Below are positions 1 through 9,676 of a stretch of DNA of 64,000 nucleotides, in pieces. The notes below the pieces were generated by a model, which was given only the letters and a program-made list of their open reading frames with translations, searched no databases and was not told the origin of the DNA. Where the stretch lies: assembly GCF_014694405.1 (NCBI RefSeq), contig NZ_JAAUWV010000003.1:124001-188000 (forward strand), given 5' to 3'. The DNA comes from Pseudoalteromonas sp. S16_S37. GTDB lineage: Bacteria; Pseudomonadota; Gammaproteobacteria; Enterobacterales; Alteromonadaceae. Each line of letters begins with the position of its first letter. Position 1 is the first letter of the stretch. A program made the position numbers and the translations under genes.

Positions 1-447
1 TTAAAAATGCCATTAGATGAGTATGTTCGTACCTTAAAAATCGTGCCGGTTTCCATTTCTTATCAATACGAACCTTGTGCTGTCGCTAAAGCTAAAGAGC
101 TTGTTCATAAGCGAGAATTCGGTGCTTACGTAAAAGCACAAGGTGAAGACATTGAAAGCATTGTTGAGGGGATCCGCTCAGATAAAGGGCATGTGCACAT
201 TGCGTTTGGTCAGCCAATTACAGACAATTGTGAGACGCCTGAGCAGCTAGCACAAAGCATAGATCAGCAAATATTGGGTCAATACTACTTACACCCCAGT
301 AACTATATCGCTGCAGGCGAGTGCAGCAAAGCAAGCACTCAAGAGCAGCAAGATTTTTTACAGTGGCTAGAAAGTGTGCCACAAGAGCTTAAGTCTCAGG
401 TGCTTGCCATTTATGCAGAGCCGCTGAAAAGAAAATTAGTCCCTTAA
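1..447 (+). CDS. C-terminal part of a PlsC-like (1-acyl-glycerol-3-phosphate) acyltransferase, 5' truncated by window edge
   Basis: The reading frame is open to base 1, so the true start lies outside the window; the ATG at 7 is internal. The visible 148 residues hold the segment IVPVSISYQYEPC followed by a helix-rich region and the strand GHVHIAFGQPI, which resemble the downstream half of membrane-associated glycerolipid acyltransferases. In that family the HX4D catalytic motif is N-terminal and would lie before the window. Members move an acyl chain to a lysophospholipid at the cytoplasmic face of the inner membrane. A strong terminator follows at 474-502, so this closes its transcription unit. 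The family call comes from recognising the C-terminal half only and is moderately sure. Confidence 0.55.
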   Translation, partial: LKMPLDEYVRTLKIVPVSISYQYEPCAVAKAKELVHKREFGAYVKAQGEDIESIVEGIRSDKGHVHIAFGQPITDNCETPEQLAQSIDQQILGQYYLHPSNYIAAGECSKASTQEQQDFLQWLESVPQELKSQVLAIYAEPLKRKLVP

Positions 448-473
448 GCGAGCGCTAAATTATTTGATGATTG

Positions 474-502
474 AAAACCACTCAACTTTTGAGTGGTTTT
501 TT
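474..502 (+). terminator. Rho-independent terminator after the acyltransferase gene
   Basis: A 12-bp perfect stem (474-485 with 489-500, AAAACCACTCAA paired with TTGAGTGGTTTT) closes on a 3-nt loop and runs into a T tract. It separates the acyltransferase gene from the DUF1289 gene. Confidence 0.85.
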
Positions 503-561
503 GTTTGCTATTTGTCCATTAAAGCAAGTTATACTGGCATTAGTTGAGTGAAGTGGGCACT

Positions 562-810
562 ATGGAACAGATAGAGATTTTTGAGATCCCCAGTCCATGT
601 AAGGGGATCTGCCAAGTAAATAATCGAGGTTATTGTAAAGGATGCTATCGCAGCCGTGAGGAGCGCTTTGCTTGGAATAACCTAAGCAATGCGCAAAAGC
701 GCAAAGTCATCGCTCTATGTCAGCAGCGTTATAAGCGCTATATAGCTAATAAGAACAAACAAGATGAGCAAAAGAGTCAACAAGACGACCAGCAGTCTTT
801 GGATTTTTAA
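562..810 (+). CDS. DUF1289 family small cysteine-rich protein
   Basis: This protein of 82 residues starts at the ATG at 562; a TTG 18 bases earlier is in frame but less likely. Near the N terminus it has SPCKGICQVNNRGYCKGCYR, with four cysteines in the C-x3-C-x6-C-x2-C pattern typical of DUF1289, then the tryptophan segment RFAWNNLS. The family is presumed to bind metal or an Fe-S centre, but its function is not established. The C-terminal tail is rich in Gln, Asp and Lys and probably disordered. It stands alone between a terminator and the next small gene. Confidence 0.8.
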   Translation: MEQIEIFEIPSPCKGICQVNNRGYCKGCYRSREERFAWNNLSNAQKRKVIALCQQRYKRYIANKNKQDEQKSQQDDQQSLDF

Positions 811-897
811 ACTCACTGAGCGCAAAGCTTAATGGCAATAATTAAAGGTGTGATACACTTAAAAACCTTTAATTTGAAGCAATGATGTGAATAAGCT

Positions 898-1104
898 ATG
901 AGTTTTAACTTGTGTAAATTACCAAGACAAGAAAAGTATCAAATTCAATTAGATTATGAAGCTTCGTTTTGGGCCTATCAAATTAAGCGCTCTAAAAATA
1001 CCCGCGAAGCTGTTTATGAAGCGATAAATAATCGTCCCCAATCAGAACAAGATACTTTGAAACAGCGTTTTGAATATTACCTAAGCATTATGCTTGCCGG
1101 TTAA
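898..1104 (+). CDS. Small DUF3283-like protein of unknown function
   Basis: This protein of 68 residues starts at an ATG at 898. It is largely helical, with a MSFNLCKLPRQEK start and a DYEASFWAYQIKRSK segment, reminiscent of DUF3283 proteins of Vibrio and Alteromonadales. No catalytic motif, signal peptide or membrane segment is visible. Its stop overlaps the probable TTG start of the GNAT gene (1094), so the two are likely co-transcribed and translationally coupled. The family assignment is from memory of the pattern and is tentative; that the gene is real is supported by the coupling and codon use like the neighbours. Confidence 0.55.
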   Translation: MSFNLCKLPRQEKYQIQLDYEASFWAYQIKRSKNTREAVYEAINNRPQSEQDTLKQRFEYYLSIMLAG

Positions 1105-1507
1105 AGTGCAAATTGTTCAGCTTAATGCTATCTCAACGCCACTCATTAATAAGTTTTATAAACAACATCGAGGGCGTGGACGAGCAAACAAGCAAGACCA
1201 AAATTGGGTTGTGAAGGACCCTGAAATCATCGCTGCGTGTCGCATACAAGATGTTGAAGGGGAGTTATTTTTGTCATCAGTGTTAGTTGCCCCCGAGTAT
1301 CGAGGCAAAGGCATCGCGCGTGCTTTATTAGCCCATGTGTTTGTTCAGCAAAACAGTGTGATATACACCTTTGCTTATCGACACTTAAGTCAATTTTATC
1401 GGCAGATGGGGTTTTGTGAGTCCACGTTACCGTTGCAGTTACAGCCATATTTCAACAGTTATGTTGCGCAAAAGCGCGATATTGTGGCAATGTGTTTACC
1501 TAAGTAA
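1094..1507 (+). CDS. GNAT-family N-acetyltransferase
   Basis: This 137-residue protein carries the acetyl-CoA binding signature of GNAT motif A, VLVAPEYRGKGIARALL (R/Q-x2-G-x-G/A form), at about residues 65-82, preceded by the strand GELFLSS and followed by the C-terminal YRQMGFCES segment usual in GNAT domains. Members acetylate amines on small molecules or proteins; the substrate cannot be told here. The likely start is TTG at 1094, overlapping the previous gene by 11 bases; GTG at 1106 is the alternative. The large sensor gene begins 17 bases downstream, with no terminator between, so some read-through is likely. Confidence 0.8.
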   Translation: MPVKVQIVQLNAISTPLINKFYKQHRGRGRANKQDQNWVVKDPEIIAACRIQDVEGELFLSSVLVAPEYRGKGIARALLAHVFVQQNSVIYTFAYRHLSQFYRQMGFCESTLPLQLQPYFNSYVAQKRDIVAMCLPK

Positions 1508-1524
1508 TGTAAGTTATAAGACGT

Positions 1525-4500
1525 ATGCAAAATATTTTCTCAAAGCTCATAGTACTGCTTTTTTCATTTATCGTCTGCTCTAGCGCCAACATATCGCATG
1601 CGTCGCAAATCATCCGTTTATCTCCTGCAGAAGGTTTATCTCAAAGCTACGTAAACACCTTGATGTTTGATAAAAAAGGCTTTTTATGGCTTGCAACTGA
1701 AGGGGGATTAAACCGTTACGACGGTTACCAAGTGCTGACGGTAAAGGGGCCACAAGGCGTGCTTGATGAGGAGATGATAGATGCAATGTATCAAGACCCT
1801 CAGGGCCGCATCTGGATAACATCGCGTTCATTTGGTTTATATAGTTACGACCCACAAAGAGATACTTTTAGAAAATACATGAGTTTACCTCGCAGTGAAG
1901 AAGAGTCTTTACAGTTTGGTGTCAATTCAATGCTCTCGAAAAATGCTGATCAATTATGGTTGGCCCGTGGTGATAATGTATCGTTACTTGATATCAAGAC
2001 AGGGCAGATAAATATAGAAATCCCGCTACCAATTGATAAGGAAATGGGTTTTGTACGCGCCTTGATGGCAGTGGGAGACTACTTATTTATTGCCAGTTCA
2101 CAGGGCACATTCATCTATCATGAGAAGCTAAAAAAACTAATATTAATCAATCATATTGATAATGAAAATCATGAGTTTCAATTGCACACTAAATCATTGG
2201 CTTTACTGGACCCAGAAACGTTATTGATAGGGGCGGTAAAAGGCTTGTATCAAGTTGATATTAGCCAGCTAGAAAAAAAGTTTGAATATGAGGATAACCG
2301 TTGGGAATACGAAACTTTAATCAGTGATCTGAATATTTGGAAAATAGTTCCAAAATCTGACAAGGTCGTGCTAGGCACTGATAAAGGGTTAATGTACTTA
2401 GACCCTGATTCTAAGCAGATTGTACGAGACCAACGTATTGCACAAAGCCAATACAGCTTGGCAGATACAACGATAGTTGACTTTATCGAAGATGCACAGG
2501 GAGCGCTGTGGGTTGCAACTAAAATGGATGGCGCTTTTTATCTGCCTAAAAGGCAATCTAGCTTTATAAATGTTAATTCTCTAACAGTAAAAGGCGAAGG
2601 GTTTTCACATAGCAACGTGTGGGACTTACAAGCGTATGATGGCAAAATTTGGGCAGCTACCCATGATGGCCTCACTTGTTATAACCCAGCTACTGGAAAA
2701 ACAGCTAACTACCTAAAAGGCTACCTTGGTGAAGCTATCCAGCCTGAGTTTTCTGTCTATCGAATGTATTTATATCGCGATGAGTTTTGGTTGCTTACCA
2801 ATAGAGGGTTGTTTGCATTTAACCCTAATACCCATGGCATTAGGCGTCCCGTGGTTAACGGTTCGCAATACCAAGAGGTAATGCAAGGCCCTGTATTTGG
2901 CACCACATTGATACAAACTGGCGAGTTGTATTTTGTAAATAGCGATGCTGGTTTTTTCCATTACGATATACAAAGCGAAACATTGTCTAAGCTCGCGGGG
3001 GATTTGCAAACATTGGATCCCTTCTTATCAATGGGATTTACTCAACCTCTGTCCGACAAACCAGATCAGCCTATGTTCTTTTCAGGTGGGGTGTTGTATC
3101 GCTTTAATCTGAAAAATCAGACTCTAGAGAAAATTTACGCGATTCCCAACGCTAATGAGCACTCGCCAGATAACATACTTACCTACACGATTGATAAGAA
3201 CAATATTCTTTGGCTGGCAATGTCTAATATGGGGTTGATAGGGTTGACCCTTGAAGGGTACGAGGTTGCGCACACAATTGACTTGCGACAGTTAAAACTC
3301 GAAACGCCCATGTACGAAATGCGCCAAGATAAAGCGGGCATGATCTGGATGTCATCGCATAAAGGCATATGGCGATTGGACCCAGATAATTTACACATGC
3401 AGCAATTTACAACTAAAGATGGCTTGTATTCAAATGAGTTTAACTGGGGAGCGTCTGATCTTCTTGAAGATGGCAGTATTGTCTATGGTTCTCTTAAAGG
3501 CTTCACTTGGTTTGACCCTGCCGTTAACCGACCTAAAAAACCGCTGCTGTCTCGGGTCAATATAACCTCAGTGGAACTTATGTCTCGCAAGCTAGATATC
3601 AATGGTTTGAAAGAAATAGAGCACTTGGAGCTCAATCATGATGATATAGGCTTGGAGGTCGCTTTCTCTGCGATGATCTTTGATTTCAAAGACCGAGTAG
3701 TTTATGAATATCAGATCTCCGGTGGTCAAAAGACGCTGACACGAAGTAATAATCGCGTGGTATTTCCAAAACTCAACCCGGGTAATTATCAGTTGAAGGT
3801 ATGGGCAAAGGACCCATTTACAGGAGACTACACCGAGCCTGCTAAATTAACTATCAATGTTAAATATCCTTTTTGGCGCTCTCCTATGGCGCTGGGCGTC
3901 TACATTTTATTTGCACTCCTTACATTTAGCCTGTGGATGTATAGGAAGAATAAAGTTGAGCAGATGATCATTGCGGCTCATAAAGAAACCCAAAATAGTG
4001 AAGCTCGATTGAAGTTAGCACTTGAAAGTAGTGGCTCTGGGGTATGGGATTGGCACTTAGACAACCATTTAATTTATCAGCCTCGTTTAACCACTGAGCT
4101 TGATTATCCGCATGATAATGTCACATTAGATGAATACCTAAAAATTATTCACCCCAATGATCGCGCACTATTTAGAATCGAGTGGCTAGAGTTTGTTTCG
4201 ACCAATAAAGGGACCTTTAATTGCACCTATAGATTGCAACACAAACAAGGTTATTGGCGTTGGTATAAAGATTACGGCAAAGTTATCGCTTGGAGAGACA
4301 CAATCCCTGAGCGAGTAACAGGCACGTATACCAACTTGACTCGCGAACGCATTTTTGAAGAGCGGGCACGATTATTCGGCGCGGCCTTTGAGCAAACCCG
4401 TGATTGGGTGTTCATTCTTGATAAAAATATGCGCATTCAAGCTTGTAATACTGCGTTGCAGCAGGCTTTTCAAATTGAAGCTAAGCCACAGTCAAGCACC

Positions 4501-6033
4501 AAACTGCATTTGGGTTTGAGTCGGCAAGCAAGAATGAGCTATTTACGTGCTATGACGCTACTTAAACCTGGTGAGCATTACAGTGCGGAAGAGCGTTTAA
4601 CCCAGCCAAGTGGTGAAGTGTGCTTCGTCTTAATTAAAGTCAGTGCGGTTGCAGGCTCAAGTGGTGAACTTGAAAACTATGTGGTGGTGATGACCGATAT
4701 AAGTTCGCAAAAACGCACTGAGCAAGAGCTATATCAGCTTGCCAATTATGATGTGGTAACACAGCTTCCGAACAAGGTGTTATTTATAGATAGAGTGCAG
4801 CATGCGTTATCACAAGGGCAAAATCAGGTGCCTGTGATGGTTGTTGCGCTGCGCTTTAAGCGTCTGAAAAGATATCAAGAGGCATTATCTGCCGAGCAAT
4901 ATACCGCGACGGTTCGCCACCTAGTCAGCATCATGCGGCAATGCTTCAGAGAGCAAGACAGCATTGGTGTTGAAGGTGCTCAGGAGTTCTATATTTTAAT
5001 GGAACACGCAAAAGACGTGTCGGAAGTGACCCGTTGTATCAGTGAACTGATGCAGCATTTTGAAAAACCGATCACAGTTAATGGTCACGACCTGTCTTTA
5101 GATGTTTGTTTTGGGGTTGCCTATTCACCAGAAGACGGCGTAGAGGCGTTCTCGCTTTGTCAAAATGCTAAGTTGGCACTGAGCCATGCCATGCATCAGC
5201 CGCACACCGGTGTGCACTTTTTCAAACAAGAAATGAACAAACAGGTTCAACGCTCGTTCTTGCTTGAAAAAGACTTACGACGTGCTATTGAAAATGGCGA
5301 TTTTTCAAATAGCTATCAACCAATTATCAGTGGTACGAGCAAAACCATAGACGGCTTTGAAGTATCGGTTAACTGGCCCAATTATTTACAATGTGATGTC
5401 AAAGATATCGAACAGAGCGTCGCGCAAACTGGGTTATGTTCGTCCATAATGTTGCAAACACTAGAGCGCGCTTTAATCGAGTTAAAGCAGTGGCATGGTC
5501 ACAACAGTGAATTGTACGTTGCGTTAAATTTATCTGCCCTAGACTTTCAGAATTCAGATTTGATCAATCAAATTCAAACAGTGTTAACTCGCACAGGTGT
5601 TGCTGGCAGACATGTGGCATTTGAAATAACAGAATCAATTATGATGAGTGATATTCCCTGTGTGATAGAAACCATGTATCAATTAAAGGTGCTTGGTTGT
5701 CGTTTATTTATGGATGACTTTGGTACAGGTTATGCCTCGCTGACTTATTTAAAACAATTCCCTATCGACGTATTAAAGATCGACCGCAGTTTTGTAGCGG
5801 ATATTGGCATCGATAACGAGCACGAAGTGATAGTGCACGCCAGTTTGTCGTTAGCACATAGTTTGGGTATGCAATGTATTGCTGAAGGCATTACAACACC
5901 AGAGCAGCTAAGGTTTTTACGCATGCTTGGTTGTGATTACTTTCAGGGGCCACTATTTTGTGAGCCGCAACTAGGCGAGCATATCAACGAGCTGTGCGAG
6001 AAGAATTGGCAGCCTGTGTTTGCTAATATGTGA
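1525..6033 (+). CDS. Periplasmic two-propeller/Y_Y_Y sensor with PAS, degenerate GGDEF and EAL domains (c-di-GMP phosphodiesterase)
   Basis: This protein of 1502 residues has, in order: a signal peptide (about 1-27); repeats of Reg_prop type such as GFLWLATEGGLNRYDGY forming periplasmic beta-propellers (about 30-690); a Y_Y_Y-like beta domain (about 696-785); one membrane span (about 787-806); a PAS_3-type domain (about 826-940); a second PAS (about 950-1060); a GGDEF domain (about 1062-1235); and an EAL domain (about 1250-1500). The GGDEF motif is lost (VEGAQEF near residue 1147), so it should not make c-di-GMP. The EAL domain reads E1279-V-S instead of EAL, but keeps N1335, E1367, E1370, D1397, D1398, K1418, E1454 and Q1474; the acidic residue of the usual VET triplet is T1457. 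I infer an inner-membrane sensor that degrades c-di-GMP in response to a periplasmic ligand. Confidence 0.88.
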   Translation: MQNIFSKLIVLLFSFIVCSSANISHASQIIRLSPAEGLSQSYVNTLMFDKKGFLWLATEGGLNRYDGYQVLTVKGPQGVLDEEMIDAMYQDPQGRIWITSRSFGLYSYDPQRDTFRKYMSLPRSEEESLQFGVNSMLSKNADQLWLARGDNVSLLDIKTGQINIEIPLPIDKEMGFVRALMAVGDYLFIASSQGTFIYHEKLKKLILINHIDNENHEFQLHTKSLALLDPETLLIGAVKGLYQVDISQLEKKFEYEDNRWEYETLISDLNIWKIVPKSDKVVLGTDKGLMYLDPDSKQIVRDQRIAQSQYSLADTTIVDFIEDAQGALWVATKMDGAFYLPKRQSSFINVNSLTVKGEGFSHSNVWDLQAYDGKIWAATHDGLTCYNPATGKTANYLKGYLGEAIQPEFSVYRMYLYRDEFWLLTNRGLFAFNPNTHGIRRPVVNGSQYQEVMQGPVFGTTLIQTGELYFVNSDAGFFHYDIQSETLSKLAGDLQTLDPFLSMGFTQPLSDKPDQPMFFSGGVLYRFNLKNQTLEKIYAIPNANEHSPDNILTYTIDKNNILWLAMSNMGLIGLTLEGYEVAHTIDLRQLKLETPMYEMRQDKAGMIWMSSHKGIWRLDPDNLHMQQFTTKDGLYSNEFNWGASDLLEDGSIVYGSLKGFTWFDPAVNRPKKPLLSRVNITSVELMSRKLDINGLKEIEHLELNHDDIGLEVAFSAMIFDFKDRVVYEYQISGGQKTLTRSNNRVVFPKLNPGNYQLKVWAKDPFTGDYTEPAKLTINVKYPFWRSPMALGVYILFALLTFSLWMYRKNKVEQMIIAAHKETQNSEARLKLALESSGSGVWDWHLDNHLIYQPRLTTELDYPHDNVTLDEYLKIIHPNDRALFRIEWLEFVSTNKGTFNCTYRLQHKQGYWRWYKDYGKVIAWRDTIPERVTGTYTNLTRERIFEERARLFGAAFEQTRDWVFILDKNMRIQACNTALQQAFQIEAKPQSSTKLHLGLSRQARMSYLRAMTLLKPGEHYSAEERLTQPSGEVCFVLIKVSAVAGSSGELENYVVVMTDISSQKRTEQELYQLANYDVVTQLPNKVLFIDRVQHALSQGQNQVPVMVVALRFKRLKRYQEALSAEQYTATVRHLVSIMRQCFREQDSIGVEGAQEFYILMEHAKDVSEVTRCISELMQHFEKPITVNGHDLSLDVCFGVAYSPEDGVEAFSLCQNAKLALSHAMHQPHTGVHFFKQEMNKQVQRSFLLEKDLRRAIENGDFSNSYQPIISGTSKTIDGFEVSVNWPNYLQCDVKDIEQSVAQTGLCSSIMLQTLERALIELKQWHGHNSELYVALNLSALDFQNSDLINQIQTVLTRTGVAGRHVAFEITESIMMSDIPCVIETMYQLKVLGCRLFMDDFGTGYASLTYLKQFPIDVLKIDRSFVADIGIDNEHEVIVHASLSLAHSLGMQCIAEGITTPEQLRFLRMLGCDYFQGPLFCEPQLGEHINELCEKNWQPVFANM

Positions 6034-6056
6034 CTTCAGGTTATTGAGTGTAGTAA

Positions 6057-7004
6057 CTAAAGTTTGTTGCCACAGTGTTTGCAATAAAGCGCATGTGCGC
6101 GCTGGCTACTCATGATTTTAATCGCTTGATTCGCTTCAGCGTGACTTAACCCCAGCTCAATGCGAAGCATCTCTAAGTGCTCTTTTTCTTCAGGGTCAAT
6201 TATGCCGTCATGGAGGCTGTGTAGTACAGCTTCATTAAAGGCATCGCGGCGTTTACGTAGCTGATCGGCAAAGCTTGACGCAAGCAAGCCTGTGGGAATG
6301 GCCACCATACCCATACTGAGTAGGGTGATCACACCACCAAAAAATCGACCCGCTGCGGTGATGGGGACTACATCACCATATCCTACCGTGGTGAGTGTTG
6401 CCATAGCCCACCACATAGCTTGAGGAATAGAGCCAAATTTATCAGGTTGAACATCATGTTCGAGCAGGTATATACCGCAAGATGCCATAATTAAAACAAC
6501 AGACATAATAAAAAATGCTGCCACTAAACTACTGCCTTCTTCTTTAAATGCGGCTAACAGCAATTGCATAGCTCTGGAATATCGAGTGAGCTTAAAGATA
6601 CGCAGTAATCTGATCACCCTTAAAAAGCGCAGATCAAAGGTGATAAATACCATCAATAAGGTGGGTAAAATAGCCAGTAGATCAATGATAGCTAACGCAG
6701 AGAAAAAGTATTTAATGCGCTTTTTTATATTGCTGCAAGATAGGTGCTTGTACTCTAATTTGTCTACGCAGCTCCAAAGCCTTAATAAATACTCAACTGT
6801 AAAAATGGCAACAGAAACCAACTCTAGTTGTAAAAACTGCTGGTGGTATTGCTGTGCGAGGCTTGGCACCGACTCTAAAACGATAGCGACCACGTTGGTC
6901 ATGATTAAAGCAATTAAAAATAGGTCTAAATAGCGTCCTGCCTTATAGAAGCGACCACTCCCTTCAAGCACAGCTGCAACTTTTCCCCGATAAGTTTTTA
7001 GCAT
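6057..7004 (-). CDS. Voltage-gated-type potassium channel, six membrane segments, CxxC tail
   Basis: This protein of 315 residues has S1-S4 segments (about 25-141). S4 is an arginine ladder with R at every third place (LRFLRVIRLLRIFK, about 125-138). The pore helix and selectivity filter TTVGYGD (about 205-211) are followed by S6 (about 222-245). The cytoplasmic tail is short and helical and ends in YCKHCGNKL, a single CxxCG knuckle that might bind metal in a tetramer; it has no RCK/TrkA_N domain. It belongs to the Kch/KvAP-like ion transport family and should conduct potassium across the inner membrane. Its ATG at 7004 overlaps the end of the upstream acetyltransferase gene by 7 bases, indicating coupled translation. 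Confidence 0.9.
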   Translation of the reverse strand: MLKTYRGKVAAVLEGSGRFYKAGRYLDLFLIALIMTNVVAIVLESVPSLAQQYHQQFLQLELVSVAIFTVEYLLRLWSCVDKLEYKHLSCSNIKKRIKYFFSALAIIDLLAILPTLLMVFITFDLRFLRVIRLLRIFKLTRYSRAMQLLLAAFKEEGSSLVAAFFIMSVVLIMASCGIYLLEHDVQPDKFGSIPQAMWWAMATLTTVGYGDVVPITAAGRFFGGVITLLSMGMVAIPTGLLASSFADQLRKRRDAFNEAVLHSLHDGIIDPEEKEHLEMLRIELGLSHAEANQAIKIMSSQRAHALYCKHCGNKL

Positions 7005-9676
7005 AGTGAGTTCAACTGTAATTGCATGTTAACAGTGCCTTCTTCAAAATCTCTTGTGATAGTAAAGCCTAGCTTTTTGGATAGCTCAATCATTCCCGTG
7101 TTTTCAGGTAAGGTGATACCACTGAGCACCTTAATTCTTTGTTTTTTGGCATAATCAATGATTGCACTCATCAGTAGCCGACCCAGACCTAGTCCGTGAC
7201 TGCCTGAGCGAACTACTACCGCAAACTCGGCGCTATCATGGTCAGGCTCAATTAACAGCCTAGAAACGCCAAGCGTTCGATAGGTATTTTTATACGGCTC
7301 GCTGACAATAAATGCCATTTCTCGGTCGTAATCAATTTGCGTCATTTTTGCCAGTTGCTCATGATTAAATTGCGGTAACTCTCCAAAAAAGCGACGGTAT
7401 CTATCTTCTTTCGATAAAGATTGATCAAACTCTTGATGAGCGCGTTCATCTTCGGGTTTTATGGGTCTCAAAATGGCTTGCTGACCATTTTTTAGCGTTA
7501 CATTTTGCACCAGATCTTTTGGATATGGCCTTATCACCAAACGTTTTTTACCAGGCGTTGGCTGATAGGGCATCAGCGTGATATTAGCATCAAGCACCAA
7601 AAATTGCCCGTTACTCGCTAAGATTGGATTGAGTTCAATACTCCAGATATCGGGCTGATCGATGATCAGCTGAGAAACTCGGGTTAGTAAATCACACAGT
7701 CGGTATTTATCCACTTTATCAGGTAGCGCCCGCTCTTTTAACACGCCTTTATCATGTGCCGCAGCAATCAGGTATTTGGCTAGGTTCATATTCAAAGGTG
7801 GTAGTGCTACAGCGGCTTGTGAAAACTCAAGACCAGTGCCGGCTTCACCTAATAAAATGACTGGACCAAAATTATCTTCTGTTTTGACCGCGATACGTAA
7901 TTCTTGCGCGCCCGCTCTGGGTGCCATTTTTTGCAGTGAAAAGCCTTCGATAATTGCATCTGGATAGGATTTTTTGATGCGTAATAGCATTGAAAATGCA
8001 GTCTGTTCAACTTCATTGCTATCGTTTAAGTTGAGCACAACACCACCCACCTCTGACTTAGAAGCGATAGATGGACTAATTAATTTAAGCGCAACAGGAA
8101 AACCTAGCTCAGAAGACACTTCTTTAGCTTCGCTTGGCGTCAGTGCAACCCGAGTTTCAATGCAATCAATATCATAATGGCATAGTAATTGGCGTGCTAA
8201 ATGGGTAGTTAGTTGTGTATGACCCTGTTTTAGCAAGGATTGAATAGTGGAGTTTGCCGCGCGTGCATCAATATGGGTATTATCACTTTTTGATTCAGGC
8301 GTTTGGGTTAAATGTTTTTGGTTTCTGCGATAGCTGATCAGATGCATAAAGGCACCTACAGCCCCTTCTGGGGTTCGATAGGTGGGAATATCATGATCGG
8401 CACAAATATCACGAGCAGCAAACGCTGCGCGTTCTCCCATAAAGTTAGTCATGACAAAAGGTCGAGCCATCTTCGGAATAGTTTGCAAGGTTGAGGCGAT
8501 AATTTTTGCGTATTCCTCACTGGGAGCCAGCGCAGATGGCGTGTGGATGATCAGTAAGTTTTTAACTTCAGGGGCTTTGAGCAAGATCTCAAGGGCCTTT
8601 TTATACCGCTCTGGTGATGAGTCTCCAAATAAATCAACGGGATTAGAGGTTTTGTTAGATTGTGGGATCACTGCATTTAAAGCTGCGCGTGTATGTTCTT
8701 CTAGTTGGGCTAGTTTGCCAGAGCGTTGCAGTAAAGTGTCTACCGCCATTACACCCGGACCACCACCATTGGTGAGAATGGTCAGGTGTTCCACCTGCAA
8801 TAATTTAGGGTGCAAGGCGAGTGTTTGAGTCGCGGCAAATAACTCTCGTAAATCATTTACTCGCAGCATACCGGCTCGTTGAAACATGGCGTCGTAGACA
8901 GTGTCATCAGACGTTTTACCGCCTGTGTGTATGTATGCTGCTTCAGCGCCAGCTTGGGTTCTACCGGTTTTTATCACTATTACCGGTTTACTGAATGCCG
9001 CTGCTCTTGCGGCTGAAATAAATCGTCTCACATCATCAATATTGTCAATATACAACAAGATGGCTTTGGTTTTTGCGTCTCGGCCTAAAAAATCTAGTAG
9101 CTCATCAAAGTCAATGCCTAAACAGTCGCCCACTGAAACAAAATATGAAAAGCCAATTCGTTTACTCTGTGCCCAATCCAAAATGGTGGAACAAACCGCA
9201 GCTGATTGTGAGATAAATGCTAACTTGCCCGGTGCTGCAACGGTGTGCGAAAAACTGGCGTTAAGTCCTATGTGCGGCACAAGTAATCCTAAACAGTTAG
9301 GACCAAGTAGTTGAATATTATGTAATCTAGTGGCATTTTTTAATGCAATTTTTTGTGCGTTATTTAAGCCAGCAGCAATAATCACCACATTTTTACAGCC
9401 GATTTCACCGAGTTGTTGGAGCAATGTTTCAAGGGTATTTTTGTTGGTGCAAATCACAGCTAATTCTGGTGTTTGCGGGAGCGCATTAATATTAGGGTAG
9501 GCTAACACGCCATGGACTGCTTTATGCTTTGGGCTCACAGGCATAATAGGGCCCTTAAAGCCACCTTGTAGCAGGTTGCGCATGACTACATATCCCGCGC
9601 GTCCAGGAGAGTTAGATGCACCGATGACGGCAACCGATTGAGGGTTAAAAAATTGCCCTATTTGTTTTACGCTCAT
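6998..9676 (-). CDS. Pat/YfiQ-type protein lysine acetyltransferase (acyl-CoA synthetase-like domains plus GNAT)
   Basis: This protein of 892 residues has the arrangement of the Pat (YfiQ, PatZ, Pka) family. The N-terminal CoA-binding Rossmann domain (about 1-130) begins FFNPQSVAVIGASNSPGRAG. Succinyl-CoA-ligase-like domains follow (about 150-460), then an ATP-grasp-like domain (about 480-700), and a C-terminal GNAT domain (about 730-892) with VVVRSGSHGLGLGRLLM as the acetyl-CoA loop. Family members acetylate lysines on metabolic enzymes such as acetyl-CoA synthetase and thereby switch them off. The ADP-forming acetyl-CoA synthetase itself would lack the GNAT domain. The gene leads a two-gene unit with the potassium channel; the link between the two jobs is unknown. 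Confidence 0.88.
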   Translation of the reverse strand: MSVKQIGQFFNPQSVAVIGASNSPGRAGYVVMRNLLQGGFKGPIMPVSPKHKAVHGVLAYPNINALPQTPELAVICTNKNTLETLLQQLGEIGCKNVVIIAAGLNNAQKIALKNATRLHNIQLLGPNCLGLLVPHIGLNASFSHTVAAPGKLAFISQSAAVCSTILDWAQSKRIGFSYFVSVGDCLGIDFDELLDFLGRDAKTKAILLYIDNIDDVRRFISAARAAAFSKPVIVIKTGRTQAGAEAAYIHTGGKTSDDTVYDAMFQRAGMLRVNDLRELFAATQTLALHPKLLQVEHLTILTNGGGPGVMAVDTLLQRSGKLAQLEEHTRAALNAVIPQSNKTSNPVDLFGDSSPERYKKALEILLKAPEVKNLLIIHTPSALAPSEEYAKIIASTLQTIPKMARPFVMTNFMGERAAFAARDICADHDIPTYRTPEGAVGAFMHLISYRRNQKHLTQTPESKSDNTHIDARAANSTIQSLLKQGHTQLTTHLARQLLCHYDIDCIETRVALTPSEAKEVSSELGFPVALKLISPSIASKSEVGGVVLNLNDSNEVEQTAFSMLLRIKKSYPDAIIEGFSLQKMAPRAGAQELRIAVKTEDNFGPVILLGEAGTGLEFSQAAVALPPLNMNLAKYLIAAAHDKGVLKERALPDKVDKYRLCDLLTRVSQLIIDQPDIWSIELNPILASNGQFLVLDANITLMPYQPTPGKKRLVIRPYPKDLVQNVTLKNGQQAILRPIKPEDERAHQEFDQSLSKEDRYRRFFGELPQFNHEQLAKMTQIDYDREMAFIVSEPYKNTYRTLGVSRLLIEPDHDSAEFAVVVRSGSHGLGLGRLLMSAIIDYAKKQRIKVLSGITLPENTGMIELSKKLGFTITRDFEEGTVNMQLQLNSLC

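Noticed and set aside
8451..9314. Long plus-strand open frames opposite the Pat-like gene
   Set aside because: They are antisense to a well supported 892-residue gene, overlap one another, have no ribosome sites and show no family motifs.
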